The notes below the pieces were generated by a model. The model had not been told where the DNA came from. It searched no databases and was given only the letters and a program-made list of their open reading frames with translations. Shown piece by piece: positions 56,647 through 64,000 of a stretch of 64,000 bases of DNA. The first letter of the stretch is position 1, and every line of letters starts with the position of its first letter. The stretch comes from SAR86 cluster bacterium AG-447-A08 (GTDB taxonomy: Bacteria; Pseudomonadota; Gammaproteobacteria; Magnimaribacterales; Magnimaribacteraceae), in assembly GCA_003212335.1 (NCBI GenBank), contig QCQA01000003.1, positions 62,001 through 126,000 of the forward strand, in the 5' to 3' direction. A program made the translations under genes and the position numbers.

Positions 56647-57933
56647 TCACTTTTCTCCTCTTGCCTTAGAAGAAGGTATATTAAGATCTAGCCTATACTT
56701 TGCTACAGTTCTTCTTGATAAAGATACTTTAAACTTCTCCTTTAATTTAATTCTCAAATATTCATCACTGTAGGGAAGAGATTTATCCTCATTGTTTACT
56801 AACTCTTCAATAAGAAACTTTAAGTCCTCACTTGTAACATCAGAACCTTCATTGCGCTTATTGACCCTTCTTTGCAATAGATCCTTAAGGAGAAGTAATT
56901 GATTTGGTAATTGAAGATATTTATTTCTTACAATCCTTGAAACTGTTGATTGGCTAATATTCAAATTTTCAGAAATTTCTTTATTGGAAATTGCTCTTTT
57001 ACCTGCACTACCATCTAAAAAGTTTTTTTGAGCCTCTATAAGAAATTCTGACACTACTAAGAGCGTTTGTTGTCTTCTCTCTAAGCCCTTAAGGAAAGAT
57101 TTCGAATCATAACTTTTATCCGATAGGGAAGAATCAATTTTATCTTTAATTATTTTAAGCAGCTCTTTAGACATAAAATCATCATTTAAAGATACATGCC
57201 ATGTATCAAGATCTGTATCTTTGATAGCCAGTACATCAGGTCTTACATAGTTTTGAGTTGTCACACCGAATTTTCCAGCTGGATTTAACGAAAGTTTTTT
57301 GAGATTGTTTCTTGTTGTTTCAGAAATTTGTTCAATGTTAATCTTTTCTTTAATTAGGCTTGTCAGGTTCTCCTTTAATTCCTCTCGTTCTTTAGGACTT
57401 ATTCCCAGATTATCTACTTGTATACTTAGAGATTCATTAATATTGCGATAAGCACATCCAGCTGGTTCGAAATTTTGGATAAGGACAAGAATATCTTCAA
57501 TATATTCATCAGTGATAGTGACACCAAAATCTTCAAAAACTATTCTTTTAATATCTTGAAAGTCTAGTGCTGGATCTAATCTACCATTACCTTCAACAGA
57601 ATCTATTAGAAATTGTCCAACTAAAATTTGCATTTCATCTAGAGGAGAAACTTCAAGTTGCTCAAGAAGTTGTTTTTGAAGATCAGATTCTACTTCTTCA
57701 GATAAAGAATTTAGGTAATCTCCTTGATCCAGAATATTTTTATATTTATCGATAAGATATTCATTTCTGAAATGAGATACACTTTTGTCTTCTTCATCAA
57801 AATAATCATTTATTAGCTCATTGAGCTTTGTGCTTATCTCAAAACCACTTAAAGAAAGTAATTTAATCTGATTTCCCAAAGATGCAGTTACATTGAGTGA
57901 CAGCTTCTGTTTTTGTCTTAAACTTTGTTTCAC
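56647..57933 (-). CDS. rpoN: RNA polymerase sigma-54 factor, divergent
   Basis: Sigma-54 directs transcription from -24/-12 promoters with ATP-driven activators. The 428 residues (E. coli 477) include region I (1-45), a core-binding domain with DLQKQLLEQL and FEPAGCAYRNINESL, an HTH with ISENLNISQSTVSRIVRNKYL (about 318-338), and the RpoN box RRTVAKYR (about 407-414). Region I lacks the usual NPLLE end, and the TPRG...KYFFS stretch after the HTH is changed. The start is GTG, overlapping the lptB stop (TAGTG). hpf, ptsN and rapZ, the usual downstream genes, are missing. No -24/-12 promoter was found in the window by eye. Confidence 0.92.
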   Translation of the reverse strand: MKQSLRQKQKLSLNVTASLGNQIKLLSLSGFEISTKLNELINDYFDEEDKSVSHFRNEYLIDKYKNILDQGDYLNSLSEEVESDLQKQLLEQLEVSPLDEMQILVGQFLIDSVEGNGRLDPALDFQDIKRIVFEDFGVTITDEYIEDILVLIQNFEPAGCAYRNINESLSIQVDNLGISPKEREELKENLTSLIKEKINIEQISETTRNNLKKLSLNPAGKFGVTTQNYVRPDVLAIKDTDLDTWHVSLNDDFMSKELLKIIKDKIDSSLSDKSYDSKSFLKGLERRQQTLLVVSEFLIEAQKNFLDGSAGKRAISNKEISENLNISQSTVSRIVRNKYLQLPNQLLLLKDLLQRRVNKRNEGSDVTSEDLKFLIEELVNNEDKSLPYSDEYLRIKLKEKFKVSLSRRTVAKYRLDLNIPSSKARGEK

Positions 57934-58658
57934 TATTCGGATATGAAGTTTTGTCCCAGGTAAACCTCTCTAACAAGATCATCCTTAGCAATTTCTTCGG
58001 GGAGTCCACTAGCAATTATTTTACCTTTATTTACTACTAAGACTTTTGAGCAAATGTTCATAGTATCTCTAACGTTATGATCACTTATCAATACACCAAT
58101 ATTTTTTTTATTTAAACTCCTGATCGTATTTTTAAGATCTGATACTGCAATAGGATCAATACCTGCAAAAGGCTCATCAAGGAGGATAAATTTTGGGTTA
58201 GAAGCCAAAGATCTTGCTATTTCTGTTCTCCTTCTTTCTCCTCCAGATAGTTTTATCCCTAGGGTCTTCGAAAATTCTTTAAGATTGAATTCCTCGAGTA
58301 ATTCTGAGAGTTTCAATATTTTTTCTTCTTGATTTAAATCCTTCCTTTGCTCTAGAGCGGCAAAAATGTTCTGTTCAACACTTAGTCCTCTAAAGATGGA
58401 AGATTCTTGAGGTAAGTAGGACAAACCCATTGACGTTCTTTCGGATATAGATTTATTTTTTAGTTCTGTCCCAGACAAAGAAAGCCTGCCTTCATCACAA
58501 CGAATGAGTCCCGCTATTATATAAAAGAGGGTTGTTTTTCCAGCGCCATTAGGACCTAAAATTCCAACTGTTTCTCCTCTATCAATTTCAAAAGAAATAT
58601 CATCGACGGCCATTTTTTCATCGTACGACTTCTTGATATTTTCTATAGAAAGATTCAT
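57933..58658 (-). CDS. lptB: LPS export ABC transporter ATP-binding protein LptB
   Basis: ATPase that powers LptB2FG. The 241 residues equal the E. coli length. Walker A is GPNGAGKTTLFY (about 37-48), signature LSGGERRRTEIARSL (about 138-152), Walker B ILLDEPFAGIDP (about 159-170) and the switch His in LISDHNVRDT. It follows the LptC/A-like gene with a TGATG overlap and precedes rpoN, as in E. coli. Its permeases lptFG are at 5.0-7.1 kb. Confidence 0.98.
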   Translation of the reverse strand: MNLSIENIKKSYDEKMAVDDISFEIDRGETVGILGPNGAGKTTLFYIIAGLIRCDEGRLSLSGTELKNKSISERTSMGLSYLPQESSIFRGLSVEQNIFAALEQRKDLNQEEKILKLSELLEEFNLKEFSKTLGIKLSGGERRRTEIARSLASNPKFILLDEPFAGIDPIAVSDLKNTIRSLNKKNIGVLISDHNVRDTMNICSKVLVVNKGKIIASGLPEEIAKDDLVREVYLGQNFISE

Positions 58659-59344
58659 CAGCTACTCTCTATTGTTGAATTTATAGATTTCATTATCTTA
58701 TTTTCTTCTAGGTCATAGTGAATCTTTTCAGATTTGATTATAAATCCATCTTGATCGATATAAGCTTCACCTTCCATAATCAGTTCGTTGAGTTCAGAAA
58801 AGATTGTAATCTTGTTAGCATAACCAGTGTGATAGATCTCTTCATCTATGATTTTTATCCTGCCTTTGTTGAATTCGGCTTTTATGCCATCAATATCTTG
58901 CACAACATCTAATCCTAATGAACTTATGTTTACATCTCTCAAAGTTGTAAATACTGAAACTTCGCTTTTCAATTTTTGATTATTCAAATTAAAAGATAGT
59001 TCCTCAGATTCTATGAGAATTTCTTCTCTTAATTTAGTATAAAAAGTTACAGAATTTCTAAAATTAATTAGCCTAGAAGTTCTATTTAAATCTCCTTCAA
59101 GAGCTTCTATATATGAAGAATAAGTGTCAGTTTTTATTTTTAATTTAGGTTTTTTTATGAGGTATTCTGAACCATTATGTGAAGAAGCAGTTTCGCCTGT
59201 TAAAGTAATTCTTTGGTTTGAATCAAAATAATTAAATGAAGGTTCAGTCAAAAAAGAATTAGTTTCTAATTCATCTCTTAATTCAATTGCAAGTAGACAA
59301 TTTAAGAAAACTGAAATTGAAGCTAGAGAGACCAATTTAAACAT
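58658..59344 (-). CDS. LptC-LptA merged periplasmic LPS transport protein
   Basis: A 228-residue protein at the place where E. coli has kdsC-lptC-lptA. The N end (1-22) is a membrane anchor or signal. Residues about 33-165 follow LptC: NYFDSNQRITLTG, then IESEELSFNLNNQKLKSEVSV, which fits the LptC stretch with ITTDNAQINLVTQDV. Residues about 174-225 (GYANKITIFSEL, EGEAYIDQDG, IKSEKIHYDLEENKI) fit the C-terminal half of LptA (EGHASQMHYEL, TGNAYLQQ, IKGDKITYLVKEQKM). So one chain appears to hold an LptC domain plus half an LptA jellyroll. A separate full LptA elsewhere cannot be excluded. The stop overlaps the lptB ATG. Confidence 0.8.
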   Translation of the reverse strand: MFKLVSLASISVFLNCLLAIELRDELETNSFLTEPSFNYFDSNQRITLTGETASSHNGSEYLIKKPKLKIKTDTYSSYIEALEGDLNRTSRLINFRNSVTFYTKLREEILIESEELSFNLNNQKLKSEVSVFTTLRDVNISSLGLDVVQDIDGIKAEFNKGRIKIIDEEIYHTGYANKITIFSELNELIMEGEAYIDQDGFIIKSEKIHYDLEENKIMKSINSTIESS

Positions 59345-59352
59345 TAGAAATA

Positions 59353-60321
59353 CTAGACTAGTCCAGCTTCTACTAAATCATGCATTCTTATTATCCCTAC
59401 AGGTATTTTTTTAGAATCTACCACGGCAATAGAATAGATCTTATTTTTCTGCATTATATCTAATGCCTCAATAGCTAATTTATTTTTCAAAATGGTTTTC
59501 GTTCTTTTGGTCATGTAATTTTCTATTTTTTTATTAAGCGGATCTTTAACTTGATTTAAAGTTCTTCGAAGGTCTCCGTCTGTGAAAATACCTACTAATC
59601 TTTTTTTCTCAACTACCAGAGCCACTCCTAGACCTTTAGAGCTGATTTCAATCAATGTATCTGATAATGTCATGTCTCGAGAAACCACTGGTAAATCCTT
59701 ATTTTTTGCCATCAAGTCTTCGACAGTCGTAATAAGCCTTTTTCCAAGTTTTCCACCAGGATGGGATTTAGCGAAGTCATCGCTTTTAAAATTTTTAGCT
59801 TCAAGCAAAGCAACTGCAATAGCATCTCCCAAGGCTAGAGATGCTGTTGTACTTGTTGTTGGAGCAAGATCCAATGGACAGGCCTCTTCAGAAATGCCTG
59901 TATCTAAGTTTATTAAAGAATTTTTAGCTATGAAGGAATCTCTAGAACCAGTTATTGAAAAAAATTCGCAACCCGATGATCTAAGAAAAGGAATAAGGTC
60001 GATAATTTCTTCGGTTTCTCCAGAATGAGAAAAAATAATAACAGCATCATTTTTATTTATGCCTCCAATATCACCATGAAGTGCCTCTCCGGCATTTATA
60101 AAACTAGAAGCTGAACCAGTGCTAGACAGAGTTGCTGAAACTTTTTTTGCTATATGTCCAGATTTACCTATACCAAGAGTAATTATTTTACCTTTTGTTT
60201 TAAAAAGTTTATCGCAGACAATATTGAAGTCAGCAGATAAAGTCTTTGCTAGTTTTTCTAAGCCTTTAGATTCAATTCTTATTGTCCTTCTTCCTGATTT
60301 AAGGTAGTTATTTTTTTTCAT
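59353..60321 (-). CDS. kdsD: D-arabinose 5-phosphate isomerase
   Basis: Makes arabinose-5-P, the first step to KDO for LPS. The 322 residues (E. coli 328) hold a SIS sugar-isomerase domain (about 35-170, GIGKSGHIAKKVSATLSSTG and NAGEALHGDIGG) and two CBS domains (about 205-262 and 270-322). The usual next gene, kdsC (KDO-8-P phosphatase), is missing; the LptC/A gene follows 8 bp later. Upstream lies the Na/Ca exchanger, the usual yrbG-kdsD order. Confidence 0.96.
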   Translation of the reverse strand: MKKNNYLKSGRRTIRIESKGLEKLAKTLSADFNIVCDKLFKTKGKIITLGIGKSGHIAKKVSATLSSTGSASSFINAGEALHGDIGGINKNDAVIIFSHSGETEEIIDLIPFLRSSGCEFFSITGSRDSFIAKNSLINLDTGISEEACPLDLAPTTSTTASLALGDAIAVALLEAKNFKSDDFAKSHPGGKLGKRLITTVEDLMAKNKDLPVVSRDMTLSDTLIEISSKGLGVALVVEKKRLVGIFTDGDLRRTLNQVKDPLNKKIENYMTKRTKTILKNKLAIEALDIMQKNKIYSIAVVDSKKIPVGIIRMHDLVEAGLV

Positions 60322-60334
60322 ATAGTAAATTTAT

Positions 60335-61285
60335 CTAATAAGCGTAGTAAAGTGAAACAAAGTATGAACTTAAGAAAAGCATACTTAATAATAAGCTGGC
60401 ATTTCTTTCTCTTTTTGTAAGAGAAAAAATATATGAGGCGAAGACAAAAGTAATTACAAACAGTATAAATAGTAAAGGCGACCATTCGAAATAGGACCAT
60501 CCCTTAGACATTTCTTCCCTCATAAACAGACCTGGTATTGCAAGAACACATAATCCATTAAAAATATTTGAACCTATAAGTGTGCCAGATACTGTTTCGT
60601 ATCTTCCTTTCAACGCCAAAGAAACTGAAGCAGCGATTTCAGGCAAGCTTGTACCTATAGCAAGGACTGTATATCCGATGAAGAGCTGTCCTAAATTAAA
60701 TTTTTCAAGAATTTGGTTTGCTCCATATGTAATTAAGTAAGCAGCAAATACAAGACATACTAAAGACATAAAGAGTTTGAAAGAAACACCTTTATATTCA
60801 GAATGATTTTCCAATTCATCTTCTTGGATAACCCCGTTTTTATACCAAAACAAAATGACCAGAAAGAGGGTACCAAGAAGCAGAAGTGACGATATGATAC
60901 TGAATGGATTAACCGCAATAACTGCCCATACAAGTACGCTTGAGGTAACTAAAATTAGCAAATTCTTCTTTATACTCTCATCTTGACCAATCTTAAGTTT
61001 TTTCAAAGAGACTATTAAAAGCATAGAGCCAAAAACAAGAGATAGGTTTGCAACATTAGAGCCAATAACATTTCCAATAACCATTGAACCTTTGTTTTCT
61101 AAGGATACAAAAAAAGTGGTAAGCATTTCAGGAGCTGAAGTTCCAAACGCTATTACAGTGGAGCCTATGAAAAAAGGAGAAAATCCAAATTGTTGTGCAG
61201 TCAGCACAGAATATTTCTCTAATTTTTCAGCACTGACCCATATAAGCCCTATGCCAAGGGAAATTGCCAATATTGCAATGATCAT
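60335..61285 (-). CDS. Calcium/sodium antiporter (CaCA family)
   Basis: A YrbG-type inner-membrane cation antiporter of 316 residues with about ten membrane segments in two inverted halves. The two alpha-repeats are GTSAPEMLTTFFVSL (about 48-62) with VIGNVIGSNVANL, and GTSLPEIAASVSLAL (about 211-225) with GTLIGSNIFNGL; their Glu and Asn/Ser residues bind the ions. It precedes kdsD by 13 bp, as in E. coli yrbG-kdsD. It diverges from mlaC across 81 bp. The ions used in vivo cannot be told. Confidence 0.93.
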   Translation of the reverse strand: MIIAILAISLGIGLIWVSAEKLEKYSVLTAQQFGFSPFFIGSTVIAFGTSAPEMLTTFFVSLENKGSMVIGNVIGSNVANLSLVFGSMLLIVSLKKLKIGQDESIKKNLLILVTSSVLVWAVIAVNPFSIISSLLLLGTLFLVILFWYKNGVIQEDELENHSEYKGVSFKLFMSLVCLVFAAYLITYGANQILEKFNLGQLFIGYTVLAIGTSLPEIAASVSLALKGRYETVSGTLIGSNIFNGLCVLAIPGLFMREEMSKGWSYFEWSPLLFILFVITFVFASYIFSLTKRERNASLLLSMLFLSSYFVSLYYAY

Positions 61286-61323
61286 AATATTTATTTTTAG
61301 ACTTAAGTAAGACTAATACCAGA

Positions 61324-61332
61324 TGGTATAAT
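61324..61332 (+). promoter_or_regulatory. Extended -10 promoter of mlaC
   Basis: TGGTATAAT is a perfect extended -10 element (TGn plus TATAAT); the -35 region is poor, which an extended -10 tolerates. The start would lie near 61339, downstream of the GTG at 61334, so that GTG cannot be the start on this transcript and ATG 61367 is used. Confidence 0.6.
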
Positions 61333-61366
61333 AGTGGCAAAACTAATCAAATCATATTTATCTCTC

Positions 61367-61975
61367 ATGAAATTTGCTTATTTGAAGACTTTTCTTACTT
61401 TTTATTTATTGATTATCTGTTCTAAGGTTTCTCTAGAAAGCTTATCCGCGCATGAATATGCAGAAAGAACACACAACAATATAATTGAGATAATACAAAC
61501 TAAGAATCAACTATTTTTAGATAATCCAGATCTGTTTACCAAAGAAATTAGCGATGCTTTTAGCCCAATTGTTGACTTTAAGAGGATAGCTAAAAATGTG
61601 ATGGGGAAATATGGGAAAAAAGCCACTAGTGTCCAAATGTCAGCTTTTTCTGAAGCATTTGAAAGCAGCTTGCTTGATACTTATGCAAGTACTCTTGTTG
61701 AGTTTAAAGATGAAAAAATTAATGTTTTGCCTCCTACAGAACCCTCTAAGTCAAAAACTAAGGCCAGAGTCAATATAGAGATAGTTACTTCTTCAAATGT
61801 TTATCCAGGCAGATATAGCATGTACTTAGATGAAGACGGAAACTGGAAAATAATAAACATTGAAATCAATGGTATGAACCTAGGTAAGATTTTCAGAAAT
61901 CAATTCTATTCTCTGATGGAAAAAAACAATGAAGATATAGATGTAGTAATAGAAAAATGGGTAGCATCAGTATAA
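61367..61975 (+). CDS. mlaC: Phospholipid-binding protein MlaC
   Basis: Periplasmic shuttle between MlaA and MlaFEDB for phospholipid. From ATG 61367 it has 202 residues: a signal peptide (about 1-28, MKFAYLKTFLTFYLLII) and the MlaC/Ttg2D domain with DFKRIAKNVMGKYGKKAT, FSEAFESSLLDTYASTL and the late NIEINGMNLGKIFRNQF. An upstream GTG (61334) is rejected because it abuts the -10 box. mlaF, mlaE and mlaD, usually just upstream, and mlaB, downstream, are missing. murA starts one base after the stop. Confidence 0.93.
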   Translation: MKFAYLKTFLTFYLLIICSKVSLESLSAHEYAERTHNNIIEIIQTKNQLFLDNPDLFTKEISDAFSPIVDFKRIAKNVMGKYGKKATSVQMSAFSEAFESSLLDTYASTLVEFKDEKINVLPPTEPSKSKTKARVNIEIVTSSNVYPGRYSMYLDEDGNWKIINIEINGMNLGKIFRNQFYSLMEKNNEDIDVVIEKWVASV

Positions 61976-63235
<1,260 letters not shown>

Positions 63236-63243
63236 GACTGATT

Positions 63244-63870
63244 ATGAAAGATACAGATTCATTTATATTGGCACTACCCAAAGGTAGAGTTTACGAGGAC
63301 TTTATCCCGACTCTTCAAAAGACAAAATTTGCTCTAAGAGATGATCCAAAAAAATCAAGAAAAATGCTGCTCGATACAGAGCACCCTGAAGTGAAAGTGC
63401 TGATAATCAGAGGATGGGATGTTCCTACCTATATAACCTCAGGAGCAGCTCATGCTGGAGTGGTTGGAAAAGATATACTGATGGAAAAAGAAGAAGAAGA
63501 GTTTGTTGAATTATCGGATCTATCTTTAGGAAAATGCAGATTATCTTTGGCTGGTCGCGATGATGTTCTTTCTGGTACAAGCAGATTGAGGATTGCCACA
63601 AAATACCCTAAGAGTTCTACTAAATATATGAATTCCTTAGGTATACAAGCTGAAGTAATTTATTTAAACGGTGCCCAAGAGATAGCGCCTATACTTGGAT
63701 TGTCTGATGCAATCATAGATTTGGTTGATACAGGAAAAACTCTCAAGGAAAATGGGCTTGAAGAACTAAAGGTTATTGCAAATATCTCTACCAGGTTAAT
63801 TGCAAACAAAGCTTCCATTAAAACAAGATCAAAATTAATAAATGAAATCTCTGAAGCATTAACGCAATGA
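63244..63870 (+). CDS. hisG: ATP phosphoribosyltransferase, short form
   Basis: First step of histidine synthesis, joining ATP and PRPP. The 208 residues are the short form (HisG-S), lacking the C-terminal regulatory domain of the 299-residue E. coli enzyme; family knowledge says that it needs HisZ. LALPKGRVYED (start), GRDDVLSGTSRLRIATKYP and the PRPP loop DAIIDLVDTGKTLKENGL (about 158-175) are seen. It overlaps hisD by 4 bp. hisZ is not in the window. The same short form occurs next to murA in Pseudomonas. Confidence 0.96.
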   Translation: MKDTDSFILALPKGRVYEDFIPTLQKTKFALRDDPKKSRKMLLDTEHPEVKVLIIRGWDVPTYITSGAAHAGVVGKDILMEKEEEEFVELSDLSLGKCRLSLAGRDDVLSGTSRLRIATKYPKSSTKYMNSLGIQAEVIYLNGAQEIAPILGLSDAIIDLVDTGKTLKENGLEELKVIANISTRLIANKASIKTRSKLINEISEALTQ

Positions 63871-64000
63871 TTAACTTTAGGGAACTCAATTCAGAAAATA
63901 CAGAATTCTCTAAGAATTTTACTTCTTTCTTGTCCAAAAGAACTTTAGTTACCAAAGAAGTAAGAAATACTGTTGGAGATATTATTTCTCAAATAAGAAA
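63867..64000 (+). CDS. hisD: Histidinol dehydrogenase, 5' part cut by the window edge
   Basis: The frame opens with an ATG inside the hisG stop (ATGA) and runs off the right edge after 44 codons. The visible N end (FSKNFTSFLSKRT, then VRNTVGDIISQIRK) fits the helical start of HisD, in which V..IL..VR..GD is typical. HisD oxidises histidinol to histidine. The call rests on this N end and on the hisG-hisD order seen in Pseudomonas; the catalytic part lies outside the window. Confidence 0.8.
   Translation, partial: MINFRELNSENTEFSKNFTSFLSKRTLVTKEVRNTVGDIISQIR

Noticed and set aside
59582-60028. 148-codon frame opposite kdsD
   Set aside because: It mirrors well-conserved KdsD coding sequence, with no family resemblance or ribosome site.
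61334-61366. GTG start for mlaC
   Set aside because: It falls 2 bases after a perfect TATAAT, before the expected transcription start; ATG 61367 begins a good signal peptide.

Overview
The window is a compact, strongly AT-rich piece of a gammaproteobacterial chromosome. Almost every gene has a clear gammaproteobacterial match, and several blocks keep the order seen in Pseudomonas and E. coli: pepA-holC-valS, lptFG, map-glnD-dapC-dapD-dapE, carAB-greA-rlmE-ftsH-glmM-tpiA-secG-tRNA-rimP-nusA-infB-rbfA-truB-rpsO-pnp, lolB-ispE-tRNA-prs-rplY-pth-ychF, prfA-prmC, gatCAB, mreBCD, rpoN-lptB and murA-hisG-hisD. Tiny gaps, 1-20 bp gene overlaps, several non-ATG starts and many missing family neighbours point to a streamlined genome. 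My guess is a SAR86-like or other small-genome marine gammaproteobacterium; that is inference from style, not a marker-gene result. I see no insertion sequence, prophage, CRISPR array or attachment site.

Layout. 1-4.9 kb: a cut membrane protein, then valS, holC and pepA on the minus strand. 5.0-9.1 kb: lptFG (LPS export), an RDD membrane protein, and a POT peptide transporter. 9.1-15.8 kb: a minus-strand run map-glnD-dapC-dapD-dapE that joins N-terminal processing, nitrogen signalling and lysine/diaminopimelate synthesis. 15.8-24 kb: a plus-strand transcription unit pyrF-carA-carB-greA-rlmE-ftsH, headed by a promoter and a leader with an intrinsic-terminator hairpin that looks like a pyrimidine attenuator. 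24-34.6 kb: glmM, tpiA, secG, tRNA-Leu, initiator tRNA, then the translation/RNA block rimP to pnp. 34.6-36.0 kb: two tandem paralogous small membrane proteins, each bounded by terminators, then an alpha/beta hydrolase.

36.0-41 kb: minus-strand housekeeping genes with elongator-type tRNA(CAU) and tRNA-Gln. 41-47.3 kb: prfA-prmC followed by an accessory plus-strand cluster: an O-GlcNAcase-like GH84 enzyme, an AlkK-type acyl-CoA ligase, a MaoC hydratase, and two tandem TetR-like paralogues. 47.3-50.5 kb: gatCAB. 50.6-56.6 kb: mreBCD and yhdP (cell shape, outer-membrane lipid transport). 56.6-61.3 kb: minus-strand rpoN, lptB, an apparent LptC-LptA merged protein, kdsD and a Na/Ca exchanger. 61.3-64 kb: orphan mlaC, murA, short-form hisG and the start of hisD.

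Taken together the window is dominated by envelope building (lptF/G/B/CA, kdsD, lolB, yhdP, mlaC, murA, glmM, mreBCD), translation, and pyrimidine/DAP/histidine synthesis. The most unusual points are the LptC-LptA merger, the pyrF leader, the paired small membrane proteins between terminators, the OGA-like enzyme with its lipid-gene neighbours, the loss of hemA from its usual place, the reduction of the mla operon to mlaC, and a divergent sigma-54. No stretch longer than 300 bases lacks a gene.
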